Below, one piece after another: positions 1-13,250 of a stretch of DNA of 64,000 bases. Every line of letters starts with the position of its first letter. The stretch's first letter is position 1. The stretch is from Bathymodiolus brooksi (taxonomy: Eukaryota; Mollusca; Bivalvia; Mytilida; Modiolidae). The position numbers and the translations under genes are program-made. The DNA is taken from positions 28,629,804 to 28,693,803 of the forward strand of contig OY804579.1 of NCBI GenBank assembly GCA_963680875.1. The letters run 5' to 3'. The notes under the pieces were generated by a model that did not search any database, was not told where the DNA came from, and saw nothing but the letters and a program-made list of their open reading frames with translations.

Positions 1-50
1 CGATTTTCACTTTTGCCGTTCCAGAGTTATTGGACTTGATATGACGGAAA

Positions 51-3000
51 ATAGGATGTTTACCCTATGTCGTATGATAACTTGAGTAGTGTTTCTCAGA
101 ATGTTTTGAAATTTTATCAGCAGCTTACTGGTGAGGAGAGGAGGATCCCTTTCATTTTTGACGATTTTCACTTTTGCCGTTCCAGAGTTATTGGACTTGA
201 TATGACGGAAAATCGGATTGTTACCCTATGTTGTATGATAACTTGAGTAGTGTTTCTCAGAATGTTTTGAAATTTTATCAGCAGCTTACTGATGAAGAGA
301 GGAGGATCCCTTTCATTTTTGATGATTTTCACTTTTGCCGTTTTAGAGTTATTGGGCTTGATATGACGAAAATAGGATTTTTACTCTATGTCGTATGATA
401 ACTTGAGTAGTGTTTCTCAGAATGTTTTGAAATTTTATCAGCAGCTTACCGGTGGAGAGAGGAGGATCTCTTTCATTTTTGACAATTTTCACTTCTGCCG
501 TTCCAGAGTTATTTGACTTGATATGACGGAAAATCGGATTTTTACCCTATGTTGCATAACTTGAGTAGTGTTTCTCAGAATGTTTTGAAATTTTATCAGC
601 AGCTTACAGATGAGGAGAGGAGGATCCCTTTCATTTTTGACGATTTTCACTTTTGCCGTTCCAGAGTTATTGGACTTGATATGACGGAAAATCGGATTTT
701 TACCCTATGTCGTATGATAACTTGAGTAGTGTTTCTCAGAATGTTTTGAAATTTTATCAGCAGCTTACTGGTGAGGAGAGGAGGATCCCTTTCATTTTTG
801 ACGATTTTCACTTTTGCCGTTCCAGAGTTATTGGACTTGATATGACGGAAAATCGGATTTTTACTCTATGTCGTATGATAACTTGAGTAGTGTTTCTCAG
901 AATGTTTTGAAATTTTATCAGCAGCTTATTGATGAAGAGAGGAGGATCCCTTTCATTTTTGATGATTTTCACTTTTGCCGTTTTAGAGTTATTGGGCTTG
1001 ATATGACGAAAATAGGATTTTTACTCTATGTCGTATGATAACTTGAGTAGTGTTTCTCAGAATGTTTTGAAATTTTATCAGCAGCTTACCGATGGAGAGA
1101 GGAGGATCTCTTTCATTTTTGACAATTTTCACTTCTGCCGTTCCAGAGTTATTTGACTTGATATGACGGAAAATCGGATTTTTACCCTATGTTGCATAAC
1201 TTGAGTAGTGTTTCTCAGAATGTTTTGAAATTTTATCAGCAGCTTACAGATGAGGAGAGGAGGATCCCTTTCATTTTTGACGATTTTCACTTTTGCCGTT
1301 CCAGAGTTATTGGACTTGATATGACGGAAAATAGGATTTTTACTCTATGTCGTATGATAACTTGAGTAGTGTTTCTCAGAATGTTTTGAAATTTTATCAG
1401 CACCTTACCGGTGGAGAGAGGAGGATCTCTTTCATTTTTGACGATTTTCACTTTTGCCGTTCCAGAGTTATTGGACTTGATATGACGGAAAATCGGATTG
1501 TTACCCTATGTTGTATGATAACTTGAGTAGTGTTTCTCAGAATGTTTTGAAATTTTATCAGCAGCTTACAGATGAGGGGAGGAGGATCCCTTTTATTTTT
1601 GACGATTTTCACTTTTGCCGTTCCAGAGTTATTGGACTTGATATGACGGAAAATCGGATTTTTACCCTATGTCGTATGATAACTTGAGTAGTGTTTCTCA
1701 GAATGTTTTGAAATTTTATCAGCAGCTTATTGATGAAGAGAGGAGGATCCCTTTCATTTTTGACGATTTTCACTTTTGCCGTTCCAGAGTTATTGGACTT
1801 GATATGACGGAAAATAGGATTTTTACTCTATGTCGTATGATAACTTGAGTAGTGTTTCTCAGAATGTTTTGAAATTTTATCAGCACCTTACCGGTGGAGA
1901 GAGGAGGATCTCTTTCATTTTTGACGATTTTCACTTTTGCCGTTCCAGAGTTATTGGACTTGATATGACGGAAAATAGGATGTTTACCCTATGTCGTATG
2001 ATAACTTGAGTAGTGTTTCTCAGAATGTTTTGAAATTTTATCAGCAGCTTACTGGTGAGGAGAGGAGGATCCCTTTCATTTTTGACGATTTTCACTTTTG
2101 CCGTTCCAGAGTTATTGGACTTGATATGACGGAAAATCGGATTGTTACCCTATGTTGTATGATAACTTGAGTAGTGTTTCTCAGAATGTTTTGAAATTTT
2201 ATCAGCAACTTACTGGTGAAGAGAGCAGGATCCCTTTCATTTTTGATGATTTTCACTTTTGCCGTTTTAGAGTTATTGGGCTTGATATGACGAAAATAGG
2301 ATTTTTACTCTATGTCGTATGATAACTTGAGTAGTGTTTCTCAGAATGTTTTGAAATTTTATCAGCAGCTTACTGGTGAGGAGAGGAGGATCCCTTTCAT
2401 TTTTGACGATTTTCACTTTTGCCGTTCCAGAGTTATTGGACTTGATATGACGGAAAATCGGATTTTTACTCTATGTCGTATGATAACTTGAGTAGTGTTT
2501 CTCAGAATGTTTTGAAATTTTATCAGCAGCTTATTGATGAAGAGAGGAGGATCCCTTTCATTTTTGATGATTTTCACTTTTGCCGTTTTAGAGTTATTGG
2601 GCTTGATATGACGAAAATAGGATTTTTACTCTATGTCGTATGATAACTTGAGTAGTGTTTCTCAGAATGTTTTGAAATTTTATCAGCAGCTTACCGATGG
2701 AGAGAGGAGGATCTCTTTCATTTTTGACAATTTTCACTTCTGCCGTTCCAGAGTTATTTGACTTGATATGACGGAAAATCGGATTTTTACCCTATGTTGC
2801 ATAACTTGAGTAGTGTTTCTCAGAATGTTTTGAAATTTTATCAGCAGCTTACAGATGAGGAGAGGAGGATCCCTTTCATTTTTGACGATTTTCACTTTTG
2901 CCGTTCCAGAGTTATTGGACTTGATATGACGGAAAATAGGATTTTTACTCTATGTCGTATGATAACTTGAGTAGTGTTTCTCAGAATGTTTTGAAATTTT

Positions 3001-4702
3001 ATCAGCACCTTACCGGTGGAGAGAGGAGGATCTCTTTCATTTTTGACGATTTTCACTTTTGCCGTTCCAGAGTTATTGGACTTGATATGACGGAAAATAG
3101 GATGTTTACCCTATGTCGTATGATAACTTGAGTAGTGTTTCTCAGAATGTTTTGAAATTTTATCAGCAGCTTACTGGTGAGGAGAGGAGGATCCCTTTCA
3201 TTTTTGACGATTTTCACTTTTGCCGTTCCAGAGTTATTGGACTTGATATGACGGAAAATCGGATTGTTACCCTATGTTGTATGATAACTTGAGTAGTGTT
3301 TCTCAGAATGTTTTGAAATTTTATCAGCAGCTTACAGATGAGGGGAGGAGGATCCCTTTTATTTTTGACGATTTTCACTTTTGCCGTTCCAGAGTTATTG
3401 GACTTGATATGACGGAAAATCGGATTTTTACCCTATGTCGTATGATAACTTGAGTAGTGTTTCTCAGAATGTTTTGAAATTTTATCAGCAGCTTATTGAT
3501 GAAGAGAGGAGGATCCCTTTCATTTTTGACGATTTTCACTTTTGCCGTTCCAGAGTTATTGGACTTGATATGACGGAAAATAGGATTTTTACTCTATGTC
3601 GTATGATAACTTGAGTAGTGTTTCTCAGAATGTTTTGAAATTTTATCAGCACCTTACCGGTGGAGAGAGGAGGATCTCTTTCATTTTTGACGATTTTCAC
3701 TTTTGCCGTTCCAGAGTTATTGGACTTGATATGACGGAAAATAGGATGTTTACCCTATGTCGTATGATAACTTGAGTAGTGTTTCTCAGAATGTTTTGAA
3801 ATTTTATCAGCAGCTTACTGGTGAGGAGAGGAGGATCCCTTTCATTTTTGACGATTTTCACTTTTGCCGTTCCAGAGTTATTGGACTTGATATGACGGAA
3901 AATCGGATTGTTACCCTATGTTGTATGATAACTTGAGTAGTGTTTCTCAGAATGTTTTGAAATTTTATCAGCAACTTACTGGTGAAGAGAGCAGGATCCC
4001 TTTCATTTTTGATGATTTTCACTTTTGCCGTTTTAGAGTTATTGGGCTTGATATGACGAAAATAGGATTTTTACTCTATGTCGTATGATAACTTGAGTAG
4101 TGTTTCTCAGAATGTTTTGAAATTTTATCAGCAGCTTACCGGTGGAGAGAGGAGGATCTCTTTCATTTTTGACAATTTTCACTTCTGCCGTTCCAGAGTT
4201 ATTGGACTTGATATGACGGAAAATCGGATTTTTACCCTATGTTGCATAACTTGAGTAGTGTTTCTCAGAATGTTTTGAAATTTTATCAGCAGCTTACAGA
4301 TGAGGAGAGGAGGATCCCTTTCATTTTTGACGATTTTCACTTTTGCCGTTCCAGAGTTATTGGACTTGATATGACGGAAAATCGGATTTTTACCCTATGT
4401 CGTATGATAACTTGAGTAGTGTTTCTCAGAATGTTTTGAAATTTTATCAGCAGCTTATTGATGAAGAGAGGAGGATCCCTTTCATTTTTGACGATTTTCA
4501 CTTTTGCCGTTCCAGAGTTATTGGACTTGATATGACGGAAAATAGGATTTTTACTCTATGTCGTATGATAACTTGAGTAGTGTTTCTCAGAATGTTTTGA
4601 AATTTTATCAGCACCTTACCGGTGGAGAGAGGAGGATCTCTTTCATTTTTGACGATTTTCACTTTTGCCGTTCCAGAGTTATTGGACTTGATATGACGGA
4701 AA
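51..4702. repeat. HOR I variant unit, 29 monomers (4,652 bp)
   Basis: The block runs from one 'ataggatgtttaccc' landmark (51) to the equivalent one at 4703. 29 x 161 = 4,669; five 160-bp monomers (-5) and four 158-bp monomers (-12) account exactly for 4,652. Its monomer order is that of the 33-monomer unit with segments missing or doubled. An internal 11-monomer segment recurs at offset 1,766 ('acagatgagggg' at 1561 and 3327; 'agagcagga' monomer at 2205 and 3971). One monomer near 1.4 kb is a hybrid (see separate entry). Confidence 0.85.
1361..1521. repeat. hybrid monomer, internal crossover junction
   Basis: This monomer starts as the 'caccttaccggtgg' type and ends as the 'gattgttaccc...tgttg' type. 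Elsewhere in HOR I these two are the first part of one monomer and the end of the following one ('aggatgtttaccc' then 'ggtgagg...gattgtt'). Offsets to the next related segment change from 1,605 bp before it (921 to 2526) to 1,766 bp after it (1561 to 3327), a difference of exactly 161 bp. I infer loss of one monomer by exchange inside a monomer. Confidence 0.75.
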
Positions 4703-6948
4703 ATAGGATGTTTACCCTATGTCGTATGATAACTTGAGTAGTGTTTCTCAGAATGTTTTGAAATTTTATCAGCAGCTTACTGGTGAGGAGAGGAGGATCC
4801 CTTTCATTTTTGACGATTTTCACTTTTGCCGTTCCAGAGTTATTGGACTTGATATGACGGAAAATCGGATTGTTACCCTATGTTGTATGATAACTTGAGT
4901 AGTGTTTCTCAGAATGTTTTGAAATTTTATCAGCAGCTTACTGATGAAGAGAGGAGGATCCCTTTCATTTTTGATGATTTTCACTTTTGCCGTTTTAGAG
5001 TTATTGGGCTTGATATGACGAAAATAGGATTTTTACTCTATGTCGTATGATAACTTGAGTAGTGTTTCTCAGAATGTTTTGAAATTTTATCAGCAGCTTA
5101 CCGGTGGAGAGAGGAGGATCTCTTTCATTTTTGACAATTTTCACTTCTGCCGTTCCAGAGTTATTTGACTTGATATGACGGAAAATCGGATTTTTACCCT
5201 ATGTTGCATAACTTGAGTAGTGTTTCTCAGAATGTTTTGAAATTTTATCAGCAGCTTACAGATGAGGAGAGGAGGATCCCTTTCATTTTTGACGATTTTC
5301 ACTTTTGCCGTTCCAGAGTTATTGGACTTGATATGACGGAAAATCGGATTTTTACCCTATGTCGTATGATAACTTGAGTAGTGTTTCTCAGAATGTTTTG
5401 AAATTTTATCAGCAGCTTACTGGTGAGGAGAGGAGGATCCCTTTCATTTTTGACGATTTTCACTTTTGCCGTTCCAGAGTTATTGGACTTGATATGACGG
5501 AAAATCGGATTTTTACTCTATGTCGTATGATAACTTGAGTAGTGTTTCTCAGAATGTTTTGAAATTTTATCAGCAGCTTATTGATGAAGAGAGGAGGATC
5601 CCTTTCATTTTTGATGATTTTCACTTTTGCCGTTTTAGAGTTATTGGGCTTGATATGACGAAAATAGGATTTTTACTCTATGTCGTATGATAACTTGAGT
5701 AGTGTTTCTCAGAATGTTTTGAAATTTTATCAGCAGCTTACCGATGGAGAGAGGAGGATCTCTTTCATTTTTGACAATTTTCACTTCTGCCGTTCCAGAG
5801 TTATTTGACTTGATATGACGGAAAATCGGATTTTTACCCTATGTTGCATAACTTGAGTAGTGTTTCTCAGAATGTTTTGAAATTTTATCAGCAGCTTACA
5901 GATGAGGAGAGGAGGATCCCTTTCATTTTTGACGATTTTCACTTTTGCCGTTCCAGAGTTATTGGACTTGATATGACGGAAAATAGGATTTTTACTCTAT
6001 GTCGTATGATAACTTGAGTAGTGTTTCTCAGAATGTTTTGAAATTTTATCAGCACCTTACCGGTGGAGAGAGGAGGATCTCTTTCATTTTTGACGATTTT
6101 CACTTTTGCCGTTCCAGAGTTATTGGACTTGATATGACGGAAAATAGGATGTTTACCCTATGTCGTATGATAACTTGAGTAGTGTTTCTCAGAATGTTTT
6201 GAAATTTTATCAGCAGCTTACTGGTGAGGAGAGGAGGATCCCTTTCATTTTTGACGATTTTCACTTTTGCCGTTCCAGAGTTATTGGACTTGATATGACG
6301 GAAAATCGGATTGTTACCCTATGTTGTATGATAACTTGAGTAGTGTTTCTCAGAATGTTTTGAAATTTTATCAGCAGCTTACAGATGAGGGGAGGAGGAT
6401 CCCTTTTATTTTTGACGATTTTCACTTTTGCCGTTCCAGAGTTATTGGACTTGATATGACGGAAAATCGGATTTTTACCCTATGTCGTATGATAACTTGA
6501 GTAGTGTTTCTCAGAATGTTTTGAAATTTTATCAGCAGCTTATTGATGAAGAGAGGAGGATCCCTTTCATTTTTGACGATTTTCACTTTTGCCGTTCCAG
6601 AGTTATTGGACTTGATATGACGGAAAATAGGATTTTTACTCTATGTCGTATGATAACTTGAGTAGTGTTTCTCAGAATGTTTTGAAATTTTATCAGCAGC
6701 TTATTGATGAAGAGAGGAGGATCCCTTTCATTTTTGACGATTTTCACTTTTGCCGTTCCAGAGTTATTGGACTTGATATGACGGAAAATAGGATTTTTAC
6801 TCTATGTCGTATGATAACTTGAGTAGTGTTTCTCAGAATGTTTTGAAATTTTATCAGCACCTTACCGGTGGAGAGAGGAGGATCTCTTTCATTTTTGACG
6901 ATTTTCACTTTTGCCGTTCCAGAGTTATTGGACTTGATATGACGGAAA
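4703..6948. repeat. HOR I 14-monomer subunit (2,246 bp)
   Basis: It lies between 'ataggatg' landmarks at 4703 and 6949. 14 x 161 = 2,254, less two 160-bp and two 158-bp monomers (-8), gives 2,246. It ends with two consecutive 'cttattgatgaagag' monomers (6541 and 6702, 161 bp apart); in the other occurrences noted this type is single, so a one-monomer duplication is likely. The sequence then returns to the start of the set. Confidence 0.85.
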
Positions 6949-9900
6949 ATAGGATGTTTACCCTATGTCGTATGATAACTTGAGTAGTGTTTCTCAGAAT
7001 GTTTTGAAATTTTATCAGCAGCTTACTGGTGAGGAGAGGAGGATCCCTTTCATTTTTGACGATTTTCACTTTTGCCGTTCCAGAGTTATTGGACTTGATA
7101 TGACGGAAAATCGGATTGTTACCCTATGTTGTATGATAACTTGAGTAGTGTTTCTCAGAATGTTTTGAAATTTTATCAGCAGCTTACTGATGAAGAGAGG
7201 AGGATCCCTTTCATTTTTGATGATTTTCACTTTTGCCGTTTTAGAGTTATTGGGCTTGATATGACGAAAATAGGATTTTTACTCTATGTCGTATGATAAC
7301 TTGAGTAGTGTTTCTCAGAATGTTTTGAAATTTTATCAGCAGCTTACCGGTGGAGAGAGGAGGATCTCTTTCATTTTTGACAATTTTCACTTCTGCCGTT
7401 CCAGAGTTATTTGACTTGATATGACGGAAAATCGGATTTTTACCCTATGTTGCATAACTTGAGTAGTGTTTCTCAGAATGTTTTGAAATTTTATCAGCAG
7501 CTTACAGATGAGGAGAGGAGGATCCCTTTCATTTTTGACGATTTTCACTTTTGCCGTTCCAGAGTTATTGGACTTGATATGACGGAAAATCGGATTTTTA
7601 CCCTATGTCGTATGATAACTTGAGTAGTGTTTCTCAGAATGTTTTGAAATTTTATCAGCAGCTTACTGGTGAGGAGAGGAGGATCCCTTTCATTTTTGAC
7701 GATTTTCACTTTTGCCGTTCCAGAGTTATTGGACTTGATATGACGGAAAATCGGATTTTTACTCTATGTCGTATGATAACTTGAGTAGTGTTTCTCAGAA
7801 TGTTTTGAAATTTTATCAGCAGCTTATTGATGAAGAGAGGAGGATCCCTTTCATTTTTGATGATTTTCACTTTTGCCGTTTTAGAGTTATTGGGCTTGAT
7901 ATGACGAAAATAGGATTTTTACTCTATGTCGTATGATAACTTGAGTAGTGTTTCTCAGAATGTTTTGAAATTTTATCAGCAGCTTACCGATGGAGAGAGG
8001 AGGATCTCTTTCATTTTTGACAATTTTCACTTCTGCCGTTCCAGAGTTATTTGACTTGATATGACGGAAAATCGGATTTTTACCCTATGTTGCATAACTT
8101 GAGTAGTGTTTCTCAGAATGTTTTGAAATTTTATCAGCAGCTTACAGATGAGGAGAGGAGGATCCCTTTCATTTTTGACGATTTTCACTTTTGCCGTTCC
8201 AGAGTTATTGGACTTGATATGACGGAAAATAGGATTTTTACTCTATGTCGTATGATAACTTGAGTAGTGTTTCTCAGAATGTTTTGAAATTTTATCAGCA
8301 CCTTACCGGTGGAGAGAGGAGGATCTCTTTCATTTTTGACGATTTTCACTTTTGCCGTTCCAGAGTTATTGGACTTGATATGACGGAAAATAGGATGTTT
8401 ACCCTATGTCGTATGATAACTTGAGTAGTGTTTCTCAGAATGTTTTGAAATTTTATCAGCAGCTTACTGGTGAGGAGAGGAGGATCCCTTTCATTTTTGA
8501 CGATTTTCACTTTTGCCGTTCCAGAGTTATTGGACTTGATATGACGGAAAATCGGATTGTTACCCTATGTTGTATGATAACTTGAGTAGTGTTTCTCAGA
8601 ATGTTTTGAAATTTTATCAGCAGCTTACAGATGAGGGGAGGAGGATCCCTTTTATTTTTGACGATTTTCACTTTTGCCGTTCCAGAGTTATTGGACTTGA
8701 TATGACGGAAAATCGGATTTTTACCCTATGTCGTATGATAACTTGAGTAGTGTTTCTCAGAATGTTTTGAAATTTTATCAGCAGCTTATTGATGAAGAGA
8801 GGAGGATCCCTTTCATTTTTGACGATTTTCACTTTTGCCGTTCCAGAGTTATTGGACTTGATATGACGGAAAATAGGATTTTTACTCTATGTCGTATGAT
8901 AACTTGAGTAGTGTTTCTCAGAATGTTTTGAAATTTTATCAGCACCTTACCGGTGGAGAGAGGAGGATCTCTTTCATTTTTGACGATTTTCACTTTTGCC
9001 GTTCCAGAGTTATTGGACTTGATATGACGGAAAATAGGATGTTTACCCTATGTCGTATGATAACTTGAGTAGTGTTTCTCAGAATGTTTTGAAATTTTAT
9101 CAGCAGCTTACTGGTGAGGAGAGGAGGATCCCTTTCATTTTTGACGATTTTCACTTTTGCCGTTCCAGAGTTATTGGACTTGATATGACGGAAAATCGGA
9201 TTGTTACCCTATGTTGTATGATAACTTGAGTAGTGTTTCTCAGAATGTTTTGAAATTTTATCAGCAACTTACTGGTGAAGAGAGCAGGATCCCTTTCATT
9301 TTTGATGATTTTCACTTTTGCCGTTTTAGAGTTATTGGGCTTGATATGACGAAAATAGGATTTTTACTCTATGTCGTATGATAACTTGAGTAGTGTTTCT
9401 CAGAATGTTTTGAAATTTTATCAGCAGCTTACCGGTGGAGAGAGGAGGATCTCTTTCATTTTTGACAATTTTCACTTCTGCCGTTCCAGAGTTATTGGAC
9501 TTGATATGACGGAAAATCGGATTTTTACCCTATGTTGCATAACTTGAGTAGTGTTTCTCAGAATGTTTTGAAATTTTATCAGCAGCTTACAGATGAGGAG
9601 AGGAGGATCCCTTTCATTTTTGACGATTTTCACTTTTGCCGTTCCAGAGTTATTGGACTTGATATGACGGAAAATCGGATTTTTACCCTATGTCGTATGA
9701 TAACTTGAGTAGTGTTTCTCAGAATGTTTTGAAATTTTATCAGCAGCTTATTGATGAAGAGAGGAGGATCCCTTTCATTTTTGACGATTTTCACTTTTGC
9801 CGTTCCAGAGTTATTGGACTTGATATGACGGAAAATAGGATTTTTACTCTATGTCGTATGATAACTTGAGTAGTGTTTCTCAGAATGTTTTGAAATTTTA

Positions 9901-9995
9901 TCAGCACCTTACCGGTGGAGAGAGGAGGATCTCTTTCATTTTTGACGATTTTCACTTTTGCCGTTCCAGAGTTATTGGACTTGATATGACGGAAA
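6949..9995. repeat. HOR I 19-monomer subunit (3,047 bp)
   Basis: It lies between landmarks at 6949 and 9996. 19 x 161 = 3,059, less three 160-bp and three 158-bp monomers (-12), gives 3,047. The first ten or so monomers copy the 14-monomer subunit. The remainder adds a run containing the 'gcaacttactggtgaagaga' plus 'gcagga' monomer at 9264. The 3,047 offset recurs between 8620 and 11667, 9264 and 12311, and 3327 and 6374. Confidence 0.85.
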
Positions 9996-12900
9996 ATAGG
10001 ATGTTTACCCTATGTCGTATGATAACTTGAGTAGTGTTTCTCAGAATGTTTTGAAATTTTATCAGCAGCTTACTGGTGAGGAGAGGAGGATCCCTTTCAT
10101 TTTTGACGATTTTCACTTTTGCCGTTCCAGAGTTATTGGACTTGATATGACGGAAAATCGGATTGTTACCCTATGTTGTATGATAACTTGAGTAGTGTTT
10201 CTCAGAATGTTTTGAAATTTTATCAGCAGCTTACTGATGAAGAGAGGAGGATCCCTTTCATTTTTGATGATTTTCACTTTTGCCGTTTTAGAGTTATTGG
10301 GCTTGATATGACGAAAATAGGATTTTTACTCTATGTCGTATGATAACTTGAGTAGTGTTTCTCAGAATGTTTTGAAATTTTATCAGCAGCTTACCGGTGG
10401 AGAGAGGAGGATCTCTTTCATTTTTGACAATTTTCACTTCTGCCGTTCCAGAGTTATTTGACTTGATATGACGGAAAATCGGATTTTTACCCTATGTTGC
10501 ATAACTTGAGTAGTGTTTCTCAGAATGTTTTGAAATTTTATCAGCAGCTTACAGATGAGGAGAGGAGGATCCCTTTCATTTTTGACGATTTTCACTTTTG
10601 CCGTTCCAGAGTTATTGGACTTGATATGACGGAAAATCGGATTTTTACCCTATGTCGTATGATAACTTGAGTAGTGTTTCTCAGAATGTTTTGAAATTTT
10701 ATCAGCAGCTTACTGGTGAGGAGAGGAGGATCCCTTTCATTTTTGACGATTTTCACTTTTGCCGTTCCAGAGTTATTGGACTTGATATGACGGAAAATCG
10801 GATTTTTACTCTATGTCGTATGATAACTTGAGTAGTGTTTCTCAGAATGTTTTGAAATTTTATCAGCAGCTTATTGATGAAGAGAGGAGGATCCCTTTCA
10901 TTTTTGATGATTTTCACTTTTGCCGTTTTAGAGTTATTGGGCTTGATATGACGAAAATAGGATTTTTACTCTATGTCGTATGATAACTTGAGTAGTGTTT
11001 CTCAGAATGTTTTGAAATTTTATCAGCAGCTTACCGATGGAGAGAGGAGGATCTCTTTCATTTTTGACAATTTTCACTTCTGCCGTTCCAGAGTTATTTG
11101 ACTTGATATGACGGAAAATCGGATTTTTACCCTATGTTGCATAACTTGAGTAGTGTTTCTCAGAATGTTTTGAAATTTTATCAGCAGCTTACAGATGAGG
11201 AGAGGAGGATCCCTTTCATTTTTGACGATTTTCACTTTTGCCGTTCCAGAGTTATTGGACTTGATATGACGGAAAATAGGATTTTTACTCTATGTCGTAT
11301 GATAACTTGAGTAGTGTTTCTCAGAATGTTTTGAAATTTTATCAGCACCTTACCGGTGGAGAGAGGAGGATCTCTTTCATTTTTGACGATTTTCACTTTT
11401 GCCGTTCCAGAGTTATTGGACTTGATATGACGGAAAATAGGATGTTTACCCTATGTCGTATGATAACTTGAGTAGTGTTTCTCAGAATGTTTTGAAATTT
11501 TATCAGCAGCTTACTGGTGAGGAGAGGAGGATCCCTTTCATTTTTGACGATTTTCACTTTTGCCGTTCCAGAGTTATTGGACTTGATATGACGGAAAATC
11601 GGATTGTTACCCTATGTTGTATGATAACTTGAGTAGTGTTTCTCAGAATGTTTTGAAATTTTATCAGCAGCTTACAGATGAGGGGAGGAGGATCCCTTTT
11701 ATTTTTGACGATTTTCACTTTTGCCGTTCCAGAGTTATTGGACTTGATATGACGGAAAATCGGATTTTTACCCTATGTCGTATGATAACTTGAGTAGTGT
11801 TTCTCAGAATGTTTTGAAATTTTATCAGCAGCTTATTGATGAAGAGAGGAGGATCCCTTTCATTTTTGACGATTTTCACTTTTGCCGTTCCAGAGTTATT
11901 GGACTTGATATGACGGAAAATAGGATTTTTACTCTATGTCGTATGATAACTTGAGTAGTGTTTCTCAGAATGTTTTGAAATTTTATCAGCACCTTACCGG
12001 TGGAGAGAGGAGGATCTCTTTCATTTTTGACGATTTTCACTTTTGCCGTTCCAGAGTTATTGGACTTGATATGACGGAAAATAGGATGTTTACCCTATGT
12101 CGTATGATAACTTGAGTAGTGTTTCTCAGAATGTTTTGAAATTTTATCAGCAGCTTACTGGTGAGGAGAGGAGGATCCCTTTCATTTTTGACGATTTTCA
12201 CTTTTGCCGTTCCAGAGTTATTGGACTTGATATGACGGAAAATCGGATTGTTACCCTATGTTGTATGATAACTTGAGTAGTGTTTCTCAGAATGTTTTGA
12301 AATTTTATCAGCAACTTACTGGTGAAGAGAGCAGGATCCCTTTCATTTTTGATGATTTTCACTTTTGCCGTTTTAGAGTTATTGGGCTTGATATGACGAA
12401 AATAGGATTTTTACTCTATGTCGTATGATAACTTGAGTAGTGTTTCTCAGAATGTTTTGAAATTTTATCAGCAGCTTACCGGTGGAGAGAGGAGGATCTC
12501 TTTCATTTTTGACAATTTTCACTTCTGCCGTTCCAGAGTTATTGGACTTGATATGACGGAAAATCGGATTTTTACCCTATGTTGCATAACTTGAGTAGTG
12601 TTTCTCAGAATGTTTTGAAATTTTATCAGCAGCTTACAGATGAGGAGAGGAGGATCCCTTTCATTTTTGACGATTTTCACTTTTGCCGTTCCAGAGTTAT
12701 TGGACTTGATATGACGGAAAATCGGATTTTTACCCTATGTCGTATGATAACTTGAGTAGTGTTTCTCAGAATGTTTTGAAATTTTATCAGCAGCTTATTG
12801 ATGAAGAGAGGAGGATCCCTTTAATTTTTGACGATTTTCACTTTTGCCGTTCCAGAGTTATTGGACTTGATATGACGGAAAATAGGATTTTTACTCTATG

Positions 12901-13250
12901 TCGTATGATAACTTGAGTAGTGTTTCTCAGAATGTTTTGAAATTTTATCAGCACCTTACCGGTGGAGAGAGGAGGATCTCTTTCATTTTTGACGATTTTC
13001 ACTTTTGCCGTTCCAGAGTTATTGGACTTGATATGACGGAAAATAGGATGTTTACCCTATGTCGTATGATAACTTGAGTAGTGTTTCTCAGAATGTTTTG
13101 AAATTTTATCAGCAGCTTACTGGTGAGGAGAGGAGGATCCCTTTCATTTTTGACGATTTTCACTTTTGCCGTTCCAGAGTTATTGGACTTGATATGACGG
13201 AAAATCGGATTGTTACCCTATGTTGTATGATAACTTGAGTAGTGTTTCTC
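9996..13250. repeat. HOR I third copy, rearranged
   Basis: Positions 9,996 to about 11,980 match 4,703 to about 6,690 at offset 5,293. From there to about 13,250 the sequence follows 8.6-10.2 kb at offset 3,047. The copy therefore switches from 14-monomer-like to 19-monomer-like order where the doubled 'cttattg' monomer is absent. The monomer at about 12,790 carries 'ccctttaattttt' instead of 'ccctttcattttt', the first appearance of a variant that becomes common to the right. Confidence 0.75.

Larger units (their letters stand above)
4703..9995. repeat. HOR I complete unit, 33 monomers (5,293 bp)
   Basis: This is the best-defined family I unit. Equivalent landmarks are spaced 5,293 bp for 3327/8620, 6374/11667, 3971/9264 and 4703/9996. 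33 x 161 = 5,313, and the unit contains five 160-bp monomers (-5) and five 158-bp monomers (-15), which gives exactly 5,293. It divides into a 14-monomer subunit and a 19-monomer subunit that share their first ten or eleven monomers. Confidence 0.9.
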
